A DNA stretch of 64,000 nt, taken from NCBI RefSeq assembly GCF_963678425.1, contig NZ_OY782854.1:558001-622000 (forward strand), written 5' to 3'. Positions 35,018 to 43,036 of this stretch are shown here, one piece after another. The notes under the pieces were generated by a model. That model ran no database searches. It saw only the letters and a program-made list of their open reading frames with translations, and was not told the DNA's origin. Both the position numbers and the translations under genes were made by a program. Every line of letters begins with the position of its first letter. The stretch's first letter is position 1. This DNA comes from an uncultured Bacteroides sp. Its GTDB lineage: Bacteria > Bacteroidota > Bacteroidia > Bacteroidales > Bacteroidaceae.

Positions 35018-36052
35018 ATGGATCATAAAAGAAAAAAGCTAATCAATAATATTGTTATCGTACTTGTACTTGTTTGCGGAGTTACTTGGGTATGTTCACG
35101 ATTCGTTCATCTTGGAAATGTAGAGTATACAGACAATGCACAGGTGAAACAATTGATTGTACCAGTAAACTCACGCGTTCAAGGGTTTATTAAGAAAATT
35201 TGTTTTGAAGAAAATCAATACGTTCATAAAGGTGATACTTTGGTTTTAATTGAAGATACTGAATTCCGTTTCAGAGTAGCACAGGCTGAGGCTGACTATC
35301 AAAATGCTATATCTGGTAAAACGGTCATGTCTTCAAGTATTAACACTACACAAAACAATATCTCTGTATCAGATGCCGGTATTCAGGAAGCTAAAATCCG
35401 TTTGGATAACGCCGAACGTGAATATAATCGTTATAAGAATCTGTTAGGACAAGGTGCGGTTACCAAACAGCAATATGATAACATCAAAACAGATTACGAC
35501 GCGTCGAAAGCACGATATGAATTATTAGTTCGTGAAAAGCAATCTACAACTTTGGTTAAACAGGAGCAAACACATCGGTTAGGTCAAAACACAGCAGGGA
35601 TCAAACTTGCCGAAGCAGCATTGGGACTGGCAAAACTAAATCTTTCCTATACGGTTATCACAGCTCCATGTGACGGAACAACCGGACGAAAGAATATACA
35701 GGAAGGAATGCTGATTCAGCCGGGACAAGCTTTAGTGGATTTGGTTGATGAAAACGACAAGTGGATTATTGCTAATTACAAAGAGACGCAAACCGCAAAT
35801 ATACACGATGGTCAAAAAGTTGAAATTGAAGTTGATGCTATTCCTAATGTTGTTTTTAAAGGTACTGTAGAGTCTCTTGCGCAAGCTACAGGGGCAAGTT
35901 TTTCTCTTTTCCCACAAGATAATTCAGCAGGTAACTTCGTAAAAGTTGAACAACGGATACCTATACGTATTAAATTCTCTCACGCGAATAGACCCGACGA
36001 TTTGAAACGTCTTCGCGCTGGTATGAATGTTGAATGTGAAGTAAACTATTAA
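35018..36052 (+). CDS. HlyD/EmrA-family membrane fusion protein
   Basis: Periplasmic adaptor of the pump, 344 residues. One N-terminal membrane helix (about 10-26, IVIVLVLVCGVTWVCS) anchors it. EYTDNAQVKQLIVPVNSRVQGFI opens the lipoyl/biotinyl-like domain, a coiled coil follows with NAEREYNRYKNLLGQGAVTK, and the second lipoyl half is APCDGTTGRKNIQEGMLIQPG. A beta-barrel domain ends the protein. It would link the EmrB-like permease to the TolC-like channel. Only three bases separate its stop from the next ATG. Confidence 0.93.
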   Translation: MDHKRKKLINNIVIVLVLVCGVTWVCSRFVHLGNVEYTDNAQVKQLIVPVNSRVQGFIKKICFEENQYVHKGDTLVLIEDTEFRFRVAQAEADYQNAISGKTVMSSSINTTQNNISVSDAGIQEAKIRLDNAEREYNRYKNLLGQGAVTKQQYDNIKTDYDASKARYELLVREKQSTTLVKQEQTHRLGQNTAGIKLAEAALGLAKLNLSYTVITAPCDGTTGRKNIQEGMLIQPGQALVDLVDENDKWIIANYKETQTANIHDGQKVEIEVDAIPNVVFKGTVESLAQATGASFSLFPQDNSAGNFVKVEQRIPIRIKFSHANRPDDLKRLRAGMNVECEVNY

Positions 36053-36055
36053 TCT

Positions 36056-37636
36056 ATGCATGATATAGGTCCTTTTTCTATCCCGGCTATGCGGTCTTTC
36101 GTTCCCGAAAAACTCAGACCGTGGATAATGGTTGTTTTTGTCATTATTTTCCAGCTTTCAGGAGGTGTCTATCTAGCTGCGGTAAATGAAATAGTAGGTT
36201 CTACGTCTTTGATGCAGGAAGATATTACGATGGCCGGTGCTGCTTCTCTGGTAGGTCTGGCTTTGGTCTTTACAATCATGTTCCGGTTGAAATTCCGTTT
36301 TCCGTCCAAACCAACCCTACTAACTTGCTGTATCTTCATTATTGCATGTAATTTGATTTGCATGCATACAGATAGTGTTCCTGTACTTGTTGCAACCTGC
36401 TTTGTTGCCGGTGTTTTCAGAATGTGGGCAACATTTGAGTGTAACTCAACTATCCAGTTATGGATTACACCTAAAAGAGATCTCTCGATCTTTTTCTGCT
36501 ACATTAACTTGTTAGTGCAGGGGATGCTTCAGTTTACTGGATTGACAGCTATTTATACTTCATATTTGTCAAAATGGGAATATATGCACTGGATAGTTGT
36601 AGCTTTACTGCTATTGGTGATGATTGCTACAACAATTCTGTTCCGAACTTATCGTTCTATGAAAAAGTTACCACTTTTTGGAATAGATTGGTTAGGCGCT
36701 CTTTTGTGGGCATTAACAATATTATCTGTTATTTTCCTATCTGTGTATGGTGAACATTACGATTGGTATGAATCTCAATACATTCAAATAGCAACAGTAT
36801 TTGCTGTTGTATTGCTGCTAATCAATTTATGGCGTGCAAAAACTATACGGCATCCGTATATTAGTTTGCATACATGGAAATTCAGAACGGTGTATCTGAC
36901 TTTTTTTATATACCTCGTGGTTTTCATCTTGATTTCACCCATGCATGTGATAGAGCATGCCTATATGGAGCACATACTCGGTTACGATTCACTGAATCTT
37001 ATTTCAACCAATTGGATAGCCATTTTAGGAATTGCTACGGCAAGCATCTTTATGTACCGAACATTTGCTCTTAAAAAATGGAGTTACAAAAGAGCTACAG
37101 TTATTGGTTTTTCAGCTATTGTAGCATATTTGTTGATATTCTATTTTATGATAGATTATAACTTGCCTAAAGAAGCATTGATATTGCCTATATTTTTGCG
37201 AAACTTTGGATATTTAGTGATTTCGATTACCTTTATTACTGCATTGACACGAGTTCCATTTCAGTACTTTTGGGAGGCATTGACCATACAAGCCTTTGTA
37301 GATGCTTGTTTTGGAGAATTCTTTGGAGCGGCGGTACTTGGACATGCAATGAAATTTGTGATGGCAAAAAATGTAATGTTATTAGGCGCGAATTTAGATC
37401 ATGTAAATGTTGCTGCTAATCAAATGCCTATGGAACGACTTTATGGAGCATTGCAACAACAAGCTTTGATTGTCTCAATGAAAGAATTGCTTGGCTGGCT
37501 TCTTATATTAGGTATATTTTGTCTCGTTGCATTTATGTTGAAAGAAAGTTCAATTACTCCTCGATTAGCAGTACATCCCAAATTCAGAACTATTCGCAGA
37601 TATATTAAGCATGAATTGCGTGAGAGAATAAATTAA
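36056..37636 (+). CDS. EmrB/DHA2-type MFS efflux permease
   Basis: A 526-residue inner-membrane protein with about 14 hydrophobic segments (for example WIMVVFVIIFQLSGGVYLA and WIVVALLLLVMIATTILF), fitting the 14-helix DHA2 drug:proton antiporter class. The context of a TolC and an EmrA-like gene makes multidrug or toxic-compound efflux the likely job. The short motifs of the family are weak, so the substrate cannot be guessed. A terminator follows directly. Confidence 0.85.
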   Translation: MHDIGPFSIPAMRSFVPEKLRPWIMVVFVIIFQLSGGVYLAAVNEIVGSTSLMQEDITMAGAASLVGLALVFTIMFRLKFRFPSKPTLLTCCIFIIACNLICMHTDSVPVLVATCFVAGVFRMWATFECNSTIQLWITPKRDLSIFFCYINLLVQGMLQFTGLTAIYTSYLSKWEYMHWIVVALLLLVMIATTILFRTYRSMKKLPLFGIDWLGALLWALTILSVIFLSVYGEHYDWYESQYIQIATVFAVVLLLINLWRAKTIRHPYISLHTWKFRTVYLTFFIYLVVFILISPMHVIEHAYMEHILGYDSLNLISTNWIAILGIATASIFMYRTFALKKWSYKRATVIGFSAIVAYLLIFYFMIDYNLPKEALILPIFLRNFGYLVISITFITALTRVPFQYFWEALTIQAFVDACFGEFFGAAVLGHAMKFVMAKNVMLLGANLDHVNVAANQMPMERLYGALQQQALIVSMKELLGWLLILGIFCLVAFMLKESSITPRLAVHPKFRTIRRYIKHELRERIN

Positions 37637-37653
37637 AGTTTGGCCGGTCTATA

Positions 37654-37698
37654 AAAAGTATAACCAATGGAATTCTATTTTCCATTGGTTATACTTTT
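37654..37698. terminator. Bidirectional terminator
   Basis: AAAAGTATAACCAATGGAA pairs perfectly with TTCCATTGGTTATACTTTT between the convergent permease genes. A near copy, with the same 3' flank (AGATTTTCA...AGGCTTATCTTT), stands at 39508-39573. Confidence 0.92.
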
Positions 37699-37723
37699 AA
37701 AGATTTTCAATACAGGCTTATCT

Positions 37724-38992
37724 TTAGTTTCTCTTAAAGAGCTCCTTTAACCGGACTGTTTTATTATCGATTAATGGTCTGGCCCAAACTCCGATGCTTG
37801 TAATGTAAAAAATGAATATTAAAATAAACAGCATTCCTACACGTAAATTCGTAATATCTGCAATTGCACTGACTATGATAGGTCCCCCTGCACCTCCTAC
37901 AATGCCGGAGCAAAGAATTCCCGCAAAAGAACCATGATTCATTGATACAGAATTAAGTGCCAACGAGAATACGATAGAGTACATAACTGATATACAGAAT
38001 CCGGTTGTTGGGAAAGCAACTATAGAAATGCTGGTACTGCCAAATAGTGCCAGCAAAAGAAAAATTGTCGAAAGAATTCCGGAGCCAAGAAGAACTTTCC
38101 GACAATCATACAGTTTTAGTAATATCATCCCAACTATACAGCCCACTGTCATTAATCCCCAAAAATGGCTGACTGCTGTTGCACCCTCTAGCTGAGGATC
38201 CACATTGTGATATTTCTCTAAAAAAGTTGTCATAAAGTTTGCTATACCTTGCTCGGTGCTCACATAAGAAAATATTCCTAAAAAGAACAGCCATACTTTC
38301 CCCTTTTTAAATAGTTTGATATATGATGATGTTGAACCTGCTTTTTCTTCTCCGGTAAGCTTAATACGTGGCACGCGTATAAATAGTACTGTAAACAACA
38401 TCAGTAGCAAGATTATAGCAAAAAGCCAATACAATGAAACCCATGGCAGTTGAGGCGGAGTCAGTTTTGCCAGGAAGTCGATAAACAGGTTATTTCCCTT
38501 AATGTAAGTTTTAGGATTTAGCTCTTTAACTAAATAGATATAGACTAATGGACTTATAAATGAGGCTATCCCAAATACGAACTGTGCTAGCTCGGCAACA
38601 AATGCATAATTTTCTTCGCCTCCGGCAACGCGTTGCAAAGGGTTTAGTACTGTTTGAAGCATTGCCATACCCAATCCAATGATAAAGCATGAAGTTAATA
38701 ACATCCCATAAGATGGGAAACTGGCAAACAGGATTGTTCCGCAAAAAGGCATTAAGAATCCTATAAACAATACCTTTTTATCTCCTATCTTGTCTATCAT
38801 AATACCTGCCGGTATAGACATAATAGCGTATGCTAAGAAAAAGGAGGTGGGAATAAACCCTGCCATAGCCAAATGATCAAGGTTGAAGTTCTTAATAATA
38901 TCCGGAATTAAAGGTCCCAAAATGTTTGTAATAAATGATATTACAAACCAAAAAACCATGATAAAAGCGAGAAGTGTGAAGTTCTTTTTCAT
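37724..38992 (-). CDS. FucP-like MFS sugar:proton symporter
   Basis: A 422-residue permease with about 12 membrane helices; I place the start at Met of MKKNFTLLAFIMVFWFVISF (38992) and not at the upstream ATG (39079), which adds a non-hydrophobic leader. The first half has the family blocks FLAYAIMSIPAGIMIDKIGDKK and GMAMLQTVLNPLQR, where the QxxxNP signature of the fucose/glucose/galactose group is visible. The second half has FLGIFSYVSTEQGIANF, as in Bacteroides sugar MFS proteins. The sugar is not determined by sequence. It stands alone between two copies of a similar terminator. Confidence 0.85.
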   Translation of the reverse strand: MKKNFTLLAFIMVFWFVISFITNILGPLIPDIIKNFNLDHLAMAGFIPTSFFLAYAIMSIPAGIMIDKIGDKKVLFIGFLMPFCGTILFASFPSYGMLLTSCFIIGLGMAMLQTVLNPLQRVAGGEENYAFVAELAQFVFGIASFISPLVYIYLVKELNPKTYIKGNNLFIDFLAKLTPPQLPWVSLYWLFAIILLLMLFTVLFIRVPRIKLTGEEKAGSTSSYIKLFKKGKVWLFFLGIFSYVSTEQGIANFMTTFLEKYHNVDPQLEGATAVSHFWGLMTVGCIVGMILLKLYDCRKVLLGSGILSTIFLLLALFGSTSISIVAFPTTGFCISVMYSIVFSLALNSVSMNHGSFAGILCSGIVGGAGGPIIVSAIADITNLRVGMLFILIFIFYITSIGVWARPLIDNKTVRLKELFKRN

Positions 38993-39567
38993 TTCTTTAT
39001 TAATTGAAGTAAAACCCAATAAACTGCATCTATGCTTTTTATTATTGCCCAGAACAGCAGCTATAATTCTTGTAATCAAAACTAAATTTTATCGGCAACC
39101 AGAATGCAGTGAAAATGGAACTTTTGATTGTAATGAATATGAAAGTCTACAATACTGCAGTAAACTGATTTCCAAAAATAGTGTTTTTTTTTATATTTTG
39201 TTAAAATCAGTTTGTATTCTTGAGACTGAAGTATAAAAGTATATACCGTTTTAGGTGGAAATGGTTTAAGAATGCATTGCTAGAATTCTGTATTAACAGA
39301 ATAAATTGTAAGTAATAAAGTTACTTTAGTTATACAATTTACTATAATATGTTTGTATTCAAAAGATGAATAGCTTAAGCCTGAAAACACAAAATAGGGG
39401 AGAGGCTGTTTTAGGGGGGAGCATTTATATATTGAGACATTTTCAGAGTTCTATTTTTTCAGTTCCTCAGTCTTTTGAAATGGTCCTTCTGGAACTTTTC
39501 TTAAAAAAAATAACCAACGGAATTTAAATTTCCATTGGTTATATTCTTATAGATTTTCAGAATAGGC
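38993..39567. other. Intergenic region upstream of the sugar permease
   Basis: About 570 bp without a supportable gene, AT-rich. It must contain the permease promoter; at its end it holds the terminator of the redox operon (39508-39542). Confidence 0.4.
39508..39542 (-). terminator. Terminator of the redox operon
   Basis: ATAACCAACGGAA pairs with TTCCATTGGTTAT (one wobble), with an A-run on the left that becomes the U-tract for minus-strand transcripts. Related to the terminator at 37654. Confidence 0.8.
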
Positions 39568-39732
39568 TTATCTTTTATAAACAGCCTGCATTCCGCAATA
39601 TTTGGTACACTTTCCGCATTCAATACATTTTCCGGAATCAATAACCGGAAGGCTGTGTCCGTCCTGAGAGATTGCACCTACGGGGCATACTCTGAGAAGC
39701 GGGCATCGGTCTTTGTCAATCGTAAGTGCCAT
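39568..39732 (-). CDS. 54-residue mini-ferredoxin, one [4Fe-4S] motif degenerate
   Basis: A short gene starting MALTIDKDRCPLLRVCPVGA. The second motif is a complete CIECGKCTKYC (Cys36, 39, 42, 46). The first motif keeps only Cys10 and Cys16-Pro where a normal 2[4Fe-4S] ferredoxin has four Cys. With Cys16 as fourth ligand, one cluster (Cys36/39/42/16) can be formed but the other cannot in the usual way. It lies 5 bp after the thioredoxin gene and ends the operon. Electron transfer or a sensor role is likely; the partner is unknown. Confidence 0.85.
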   Translation of the reverse strand: MALTIDKDRCPLLRVCPVGAISQDGHSLPVIDSGKCIECGKCTKYCGMQAVYKR

Positions 39733-39737
39733 ATTAG

Positions 39738-40208
39738 TTAGTTTTTAAGTAACACGCTGTCAATAGCTTCCTTGAATGCTGATTTAGGCATTGCTCCCTG
39801 TGCCATTTGTGGCTTGCCATTCATTGGGATGAAGAGCAATGAAGGAATGCTGCGAATGCCAAATGCTGCTGCCAGTTCTTCTTCTTCCTCTGTGTTGATT
39901 TTATATATGTAAATCTTATCGCCATATTCGGCTGCCAGTTCTTCAAGAATTGGAGCGATGGTTTTACATGGACCACACCAGGATGCGTAAAAGTCTACAA
40001 TGGCAGGTTTGTCACCTAAGTATTTCCACTCGTTAGGGTTCGCTTCATAATTAGCCACTTTCTTTAGAAATTCTGCTTTTGTTAAATGGATTGTTTTCAT
40101 CTTATTCTCTGTTTTTAATTTGTTATCATTTTGTTTAGCTGCTTGTTGTCCGTTGCACGAGGTGAATATCAGTCCCGTCATTAGCAAGATTAATGTTAGC
40201 TTTTTCAT
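39738..40208 (-). CDS. Thioredoxin-like lipoprotein
   Basis: A 156-residue exported thiol oxidoreductase. A lipoprotein signal (LILLMTGLIFTSCN, lipidated Cys18) is followed by a linker and a full thioredoxin domain: VDFYASWCGPCKTIAP with the active-site CGPC, and the cis-Pro segment IRSIPSLLF. It would reduce or oxidise envelope disulfides. The start overlaps the upstream stop (TAATG), so translation is coupled. The neighbours are two small Cys-containing membrane proteins and a mini-ferredoxin, suggesting one envelope redox unit. Confidence 0.92.
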   Translation of the reverse strand: MKKLTLILLMTGLIFTSCNGQQAAKQNDNKLKTENKMKTIHLTKAEFLKKVANYEANPNEWKYLGDKPAIVDFYASWCGPCKTIAPILEELAAEYGDKIYIYKINTEEEEELAAAFGIRSIPSLLFIPMNGKPQMAQGAMPKSAFKEAIDSVLLKN

Positions 40209-40450
40209 TATTTCTCCGGTTTATACTGTTTAATTTCTCCTTTAAATACTTCCTTTTGACTATTGTTGGTACTGGATGAACATCCTCCTGCTCCACAACA
40301 AGATATATTTAGTATGGCTTGTAGGAACAAGAATCCTGCCAGAAATAGAAATGAATATTCTTTTTCTGTAATAGCATAAATACTAATACCTATACCAGCA
40401 ATAAGTTTTATAATACGGGAAAAATCCCAATTTTTTAATATGTTATTCAT
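40208..40450 (-). CDS. Small membrane protein with CCGAGGC motif
   Basis: An 80-residue protein with two hydrophobic helices (about 11-28 and 31-50) followed by SCCGAGGCSSS, three Cys that could bind metal or be substrates of the thioredoxin downstream. The helical pair looks like the DUF2892-type small membrane proteins. It overlaps the upstream gene by 8 bp and the thioredoxin start by 1 bp. No enzyme activity visible. Confidence 0.75.
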   Translation of the reverse strand: MNNILKNWDFSRIIKLIAGIGISIYAITEKEYSFLFLAGFLFLQAILNISCCGAGGCSSSTNNSQKEVFKGEIKQYKPEK

Positions 40451-40652
40451 CGTTCCTTTTTTCTGTTTTAAACATACTAAATAGTAATCCTCCCATGACT
40501 GCTCCCCACAATGAACTCATTAATGGCGAGGATGTAATTGGACAACTGCCGCTTTCGCACCCTACATAGCGCCAATACAGGTAGCCTCCTAATGCTCCGA
40601 TAACCACTCCCGGTAACGTGAGCCAATATTTATTTAATTTCATCTTTATCAT
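40443..40652 (-). CDS. DUF6132-like small membrane protein
   Basis: A 69-residue (or 66 from MKLNKYWL) membrane protein with two helices, around VVIGALGGYLYWRY and SSLWGAVMGGLLFSM, separated by the conserved loop VGCESGSCPITSSP, which is characteristic of the family as I remember it. First gene of the redox operon, with a canonical promoter 71 bp upstream. The two Cys face the same compartment and might be a target of the thioredoxin; function is unknown. Confidence 0.75.
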   Translation of the reverse strand: MIKMKLNKYWLTLPGVVIGALGGYLYWRYVGCESGSCPITSSPLMSSLWGAVMGGLLFSMFKTEKRNDE

Positions 40653-40722
40653 TGTGATATGGTTTATATTAATTCTTCTAGTAATATTCCTTTGGAAATT
40701 TGTTCCGATAGAAATAACGATG

Positions 40723-40753
40723 CAAAGATATGTATATTTTCTAATAAAACAAA
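40723..40753 (-). promoter_or_regulatory. Promoter of the redox operon
   Basis: On the minus strand: TTTG (40753-40750), 19-nt spacer, TATCTTTG (40730-40723). This matches the Bacteroidales -33/-7 consensus, with the start expected near 40716. Confidence 0.8.
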
Positions 40754-41107
40754 TTTCCTATGGAAAATAAATAGATAAAAATATTAAAATGATGAATACT
40801 GTAGGTTGGTGCTCAGAATAATGCAAGCAAACTTATTGATCTTTAATATAGCCATATCGGAAATATCGCTGTCCATATTCATTCTTCAAAACATAGATGG
40901 ATCAGCGGATATGAATTTTGCTTTAACTGTTTGCTCTCTTTTTCTATGAAGAAAGATCAGCTGTTGCTGTTTAAAAGTGTTCTGTAGATATCATCTCAAT
41001 AGGGTGGAACTTAAATAATATTTGTCCGTTAAAAAGCAATAGTTGCTTCTAAATATTATTTCTTTGGAAGAAAATGTGATGAAAAATATAGACAGACAAA
41101 AGGGAGG

Positions 41108-41173
41108 ACAAAAAAAATGGTTGTCTCACGACAACCAATCTTTGTTAACCTTAAATCTAATACTATGAAAAAC
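41108..41173 (-). ncRNA. Candidate small RNA of about 65 nt
   Basis: On the minus strand a consensus promoter (41210-41180) is followed within 65 nt by an intrinsic terminator: GGTTGTC-gtga-GACAACC (41136-41119) and ATTTTTTTT. No gene is encoded between. Transcription would stop more than 350 nt before the redox operon's own promoter, so this looks like an independent short transcript. The AT-rich 5' part is unstructured. Confidence 0.55.
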
Positions 41174-41179
41174 ACATTG

Positions 41180-41210
41180 CAAAGGTAGTGCTTTAAATTT
41201 AATCTGCAAA
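41180..41210 (-). promoter_or_regulatory. Promoter of the candidate small RNA
   Basis: TTTG (41210-41207), 19-nt spacer, TACCTTTG (41187-41180) on the minus strand, the same geometry as the promoter at 40723-40753. Confidence 0.7.
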
Positions 41211-41281
41211 TAATAGAACTGAAAGTGCATGTTTTACAACATAAATTAAGAAATATTTGTTTCGATTAAATAAATACACAC

Positions 41282-41656
41282 TTAAATTTTCCCATTCTTC
41301 TTTTGGGAGCCCTGTTTTCTTAAAATAGTAGTTACGTTTTCTACTGTAATTAGACATCCACAGGATAGATAATCAAACCATGGGAGAATTTTTTCTATAA
41401 AATCATCTATTTTCTTTGAGTCATCTATAATTTCTACGACAATGGGCAGTTTCTCTGTAAGCTCCCAGAACTTAACTGAACGAATTACACTGCTTGAACC
41501 AAATCCCATTATTCCTTTTGTAGCGGTTGCACCGGCAAGTCCGTATCGCTTGGCCGCAAAAATAATAGTCTCATAAAGAAGAGAATGTTTAAACTTGTCT
41601 GTATTGCTAGTAAATATCCGCAATATCTTTGCTTCACTATTTGCTTCCATACTCAA
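41282..41656 (-). CDS. DUF190 family protein
   Basis: A 124-residue cytoplasmic protein of the DUF190 family, which folds like PII signalling proteins. ILRIFTSNTDKFKHSLLYE and the core YGLAGATATKGIMGFGSSS are diagnostic. It overlaps the crcB stop by 4 bp (ATGA) and is therefore translationally coupled to the fluoride channel gene, an arrangement common in bacteria. A regulatory role for the channel is often proposed but unproven. Confidence 0.9.
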   Translation of the reverse strand: MSMEANSEAKILRIFTSNTDKFKHSLLYETIIFAAKRYGLAGATATKGIMGFGSSSVIRSVKFWELTEKLPIVVEIIDDSKKIDDFIEKILPWFDYLSCGCLITVENVTTILRKQGSQKKNGKI

Positions 41657-42030
41657 AATATTTTAGTGATTAGATTACCTAAATAAGTGGCTGTTAATCC
41701 CAGAAATAAACTAAAACCGGCATAAAGTGAAAAGTAAAAGAAATTGCCGTCTCTTAACAGAGAGATATTTTCATTAGCAAAAGTGGAAAATGTTGTGAAT
41801 CCACCACAGAAACCAACTGTGAGGAACATTCGCCATTCGTTGTTGATAAGATTTCCCCGTTCGGAAAGCCCGTAAAAGAGGCCAATAAGGAAACAACCAA
41901 GAATATTAACTATAAACGTTCCGAATGGAAATGATGAAATAATGCTGTTTTGCATAGATCTTGAAAGAAGGTAACGTGAAATGCCACCTAAAAAACTTCC
42001 GGAACCGATTATAAACAGAGTCTTTATCAT
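41653..42030 (-). CDS. crcB: Fluoride channel CrcB (Fluc)
   Basis: A 125-residue inner-membrane protein with four helices that works as a dual-topology dimer to export fluoride. The start IIGSGSFLGGISRYLLS and the central NILGCFLIGL and VGFCGGFTTFSTFANE are the family signatures, including the Phe pair and Thr/Ser track lining the pore. I looked for a fluoride riboswitch upstream and did not find one. A TAAGTTTG -7-like box (42062-42055) lies 25 bp upstream. Confidence 0.93.
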   Translation of the reverse strand: MIKTLFIIGSGSFLGGISRYLLSRSMQNSIISSFPFGTFIVNILGCFLIGLFYGLSERGNLINNEWRMFLTVGFCGGFTTFSTFANENISLLRDGNFFYFSLYAGFSLFLGLTATYLGNLITKIF

Positions 42031-42166
42031 GTAATATAATTTTCATTATTATTGCAAACTTACAAAAAACTTTCCACATTATTTGTTAATATCATGAATG
42101 ATTTTAATGGTGGGTTAATGAATAATGTTTTTTCGGCTTTCGACTTTTTCAGAAATTGTTGGGCAT

Positions 42167-42202
42167 AAAAAAAGGTACCTCAATTATTGAAGTACCTTTT
42201 TT
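42167..42202 (-). terminator. Terminator of tRNA-Thr copy 1
   Basis: AAAAGGTAC and GTACCTTTT arms around a TCAATTATTGA loop, flanked by A and T runs, four bases past the tRNA 3' end. Confidence 0.88.
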
Positions 42203-42206
42203 CTTG

Positions 42207-42280
42207 AGCCTCTTGTCGGATTCGAACCAACGACCCCGAGATTACAAATCACGTGCTCTGGCCAACTGAGCTAAAGAGGC
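42207..42280 (-). tRNA. tRNA-Thr (TGT), copy 1
   Basis: Minus strand: acceptor GCCTCTT / AAGAGGC, D-arm GCTCAGTTGGCCAGAGC, anticodon loop TTTGTAA (anticodon TGT), T-arm with GGTTCGAATCC, discriminator T. CCA is not encoded. The anticodon stem has one T-T mismatch in the DNA reading. Copy 2 is identical. Confidence 0.95.
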
Positions 42281-42385
42281 GGGTGGGTAAGCTTACTATA
42301 TCGCGCCGCTACAACCAACTACCTTTGCTGCGATCAAGCCCTGGAGGATTCGAAGGGAGCTAGCCGTATAGGACTTACCCGAGTG

Positions 42386-42416
42386 CAAAGGTAGATATTT
42401 TATTTAACCCTGCAAT
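42386..42416 (-). promoter_or_regulatory. Promoter of tRNA-Thr copy 1
   Basis: ATTG (42416-42413), 19-nt spacer, TACCTTTG (42393-42386). It leaves a leader of about 100 nt before the tRNA. Confidence 0.7.
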
Positions 42417-42584
42417 ACCTCCGCGAAACTTTTTTTTAGAGAATGAACTAAACAGTTACTTCTCAATAAATTAGGGGGATGAAAAAAAATAATTATTTTC
42501 TATGAGATGAATGAATTAAAGTGGATGAGGCTGTTTTGTTAAAATGTTACCAGAACATATATTTTTGTGAGAGGGTATAAAAGC

Positions 42585-42617
42585 AGTAAGGCACCTCAAT
42601 GATTGAAGTGCCTTACT
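42585..42617 (-). terminator. Terminator of tRNA-Thr copy 2
   Basis: AGTAAGGCAC pairs with GTGCCTTACT around a TCAATGATTGA loop, close to the tRNA 3' end; the same design as copy 1 but with a different stem. Confidence 0.8.
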
Positions 42618-42625
42618 ATTTTCTG

Positions 42626-42699
42626 AGCCTCTTGTCGGATTCGAACCAACGACCCCGAGATTACAAATCACGTGCTCTGGCCAACTGAGCTAAAGAGGC
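42626..42699 (-). tRNA. tRNA-Thr (TGT), copy 2
   Basis: Identical tRNA sequence to 42207-42280, 419 bp upstream of it in transcription order, with its own promoter and terminator. Confidence 0.95.
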
Positions 42700-42810
42700 A
42701 GTTATAGATAAACTAATTATATCAATATCGTTACAACTTACAACCTTTGTGCATCCAAACCCTAAGGGATTATTTGTAGAAAGTAAAGTAGTGTAAGCCT
42801 TATCTGCGTG

Positions 42811-42841
42811 CAAAGGTAGGTATTTTATTTAATTCTGCAAT
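42811..42841 (-). promoter_or_regulatory. Promoter of tRNA-Thr copy 2
   Basis: ATTG (42841-42838), 19-nt spacer, TACCTTTG (42818-42811), identical to the promoter of copy 1. The following leader has diverged from that of copy 1. Confidence 0.7.
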
Positions 42842-43011
42842 ACCCCCTTTTGAAACTTCTTTTCAGTGAATAAACTAAACGGTTACTTCTCAGGATTTTA
42901 ATAGCATGAAAAAAAATATATTTTTTTCTTCCATTCTATTAAAAACAGAAATCTTTATCTCATTTTAAAAATTTTCAATTCATTTCATACTGCTTCTTTA
43001 GGTAAAAATCG

Positions 43012-43019
43012 TACTTTTG
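43012..43019 (+). promoter_or_regulatory. Likely -7 box of the DUF4199 operon
   Basis: TACTTTTG followed by TGC, 18 bp before the first ATG at 43037. No clear -33 box. Confidence 0.45.
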
Positions 43020-43036
43020 TGCTCAAATAATAAAAG

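Noticed and set aside
41165..41188. A seven-codon plus-strand leader peptide (MKNTLQR)
   Set aside because: The same bases hold a consensus promoter on the minus strand with a terminator downstream, which explains the sequence better.
42031..42110. Fluoride riboswitch upstream of crcB
   Set aside because: I searched the upstream minus strand for the conserved crcB-motif stems and found only AT-rich sequence.
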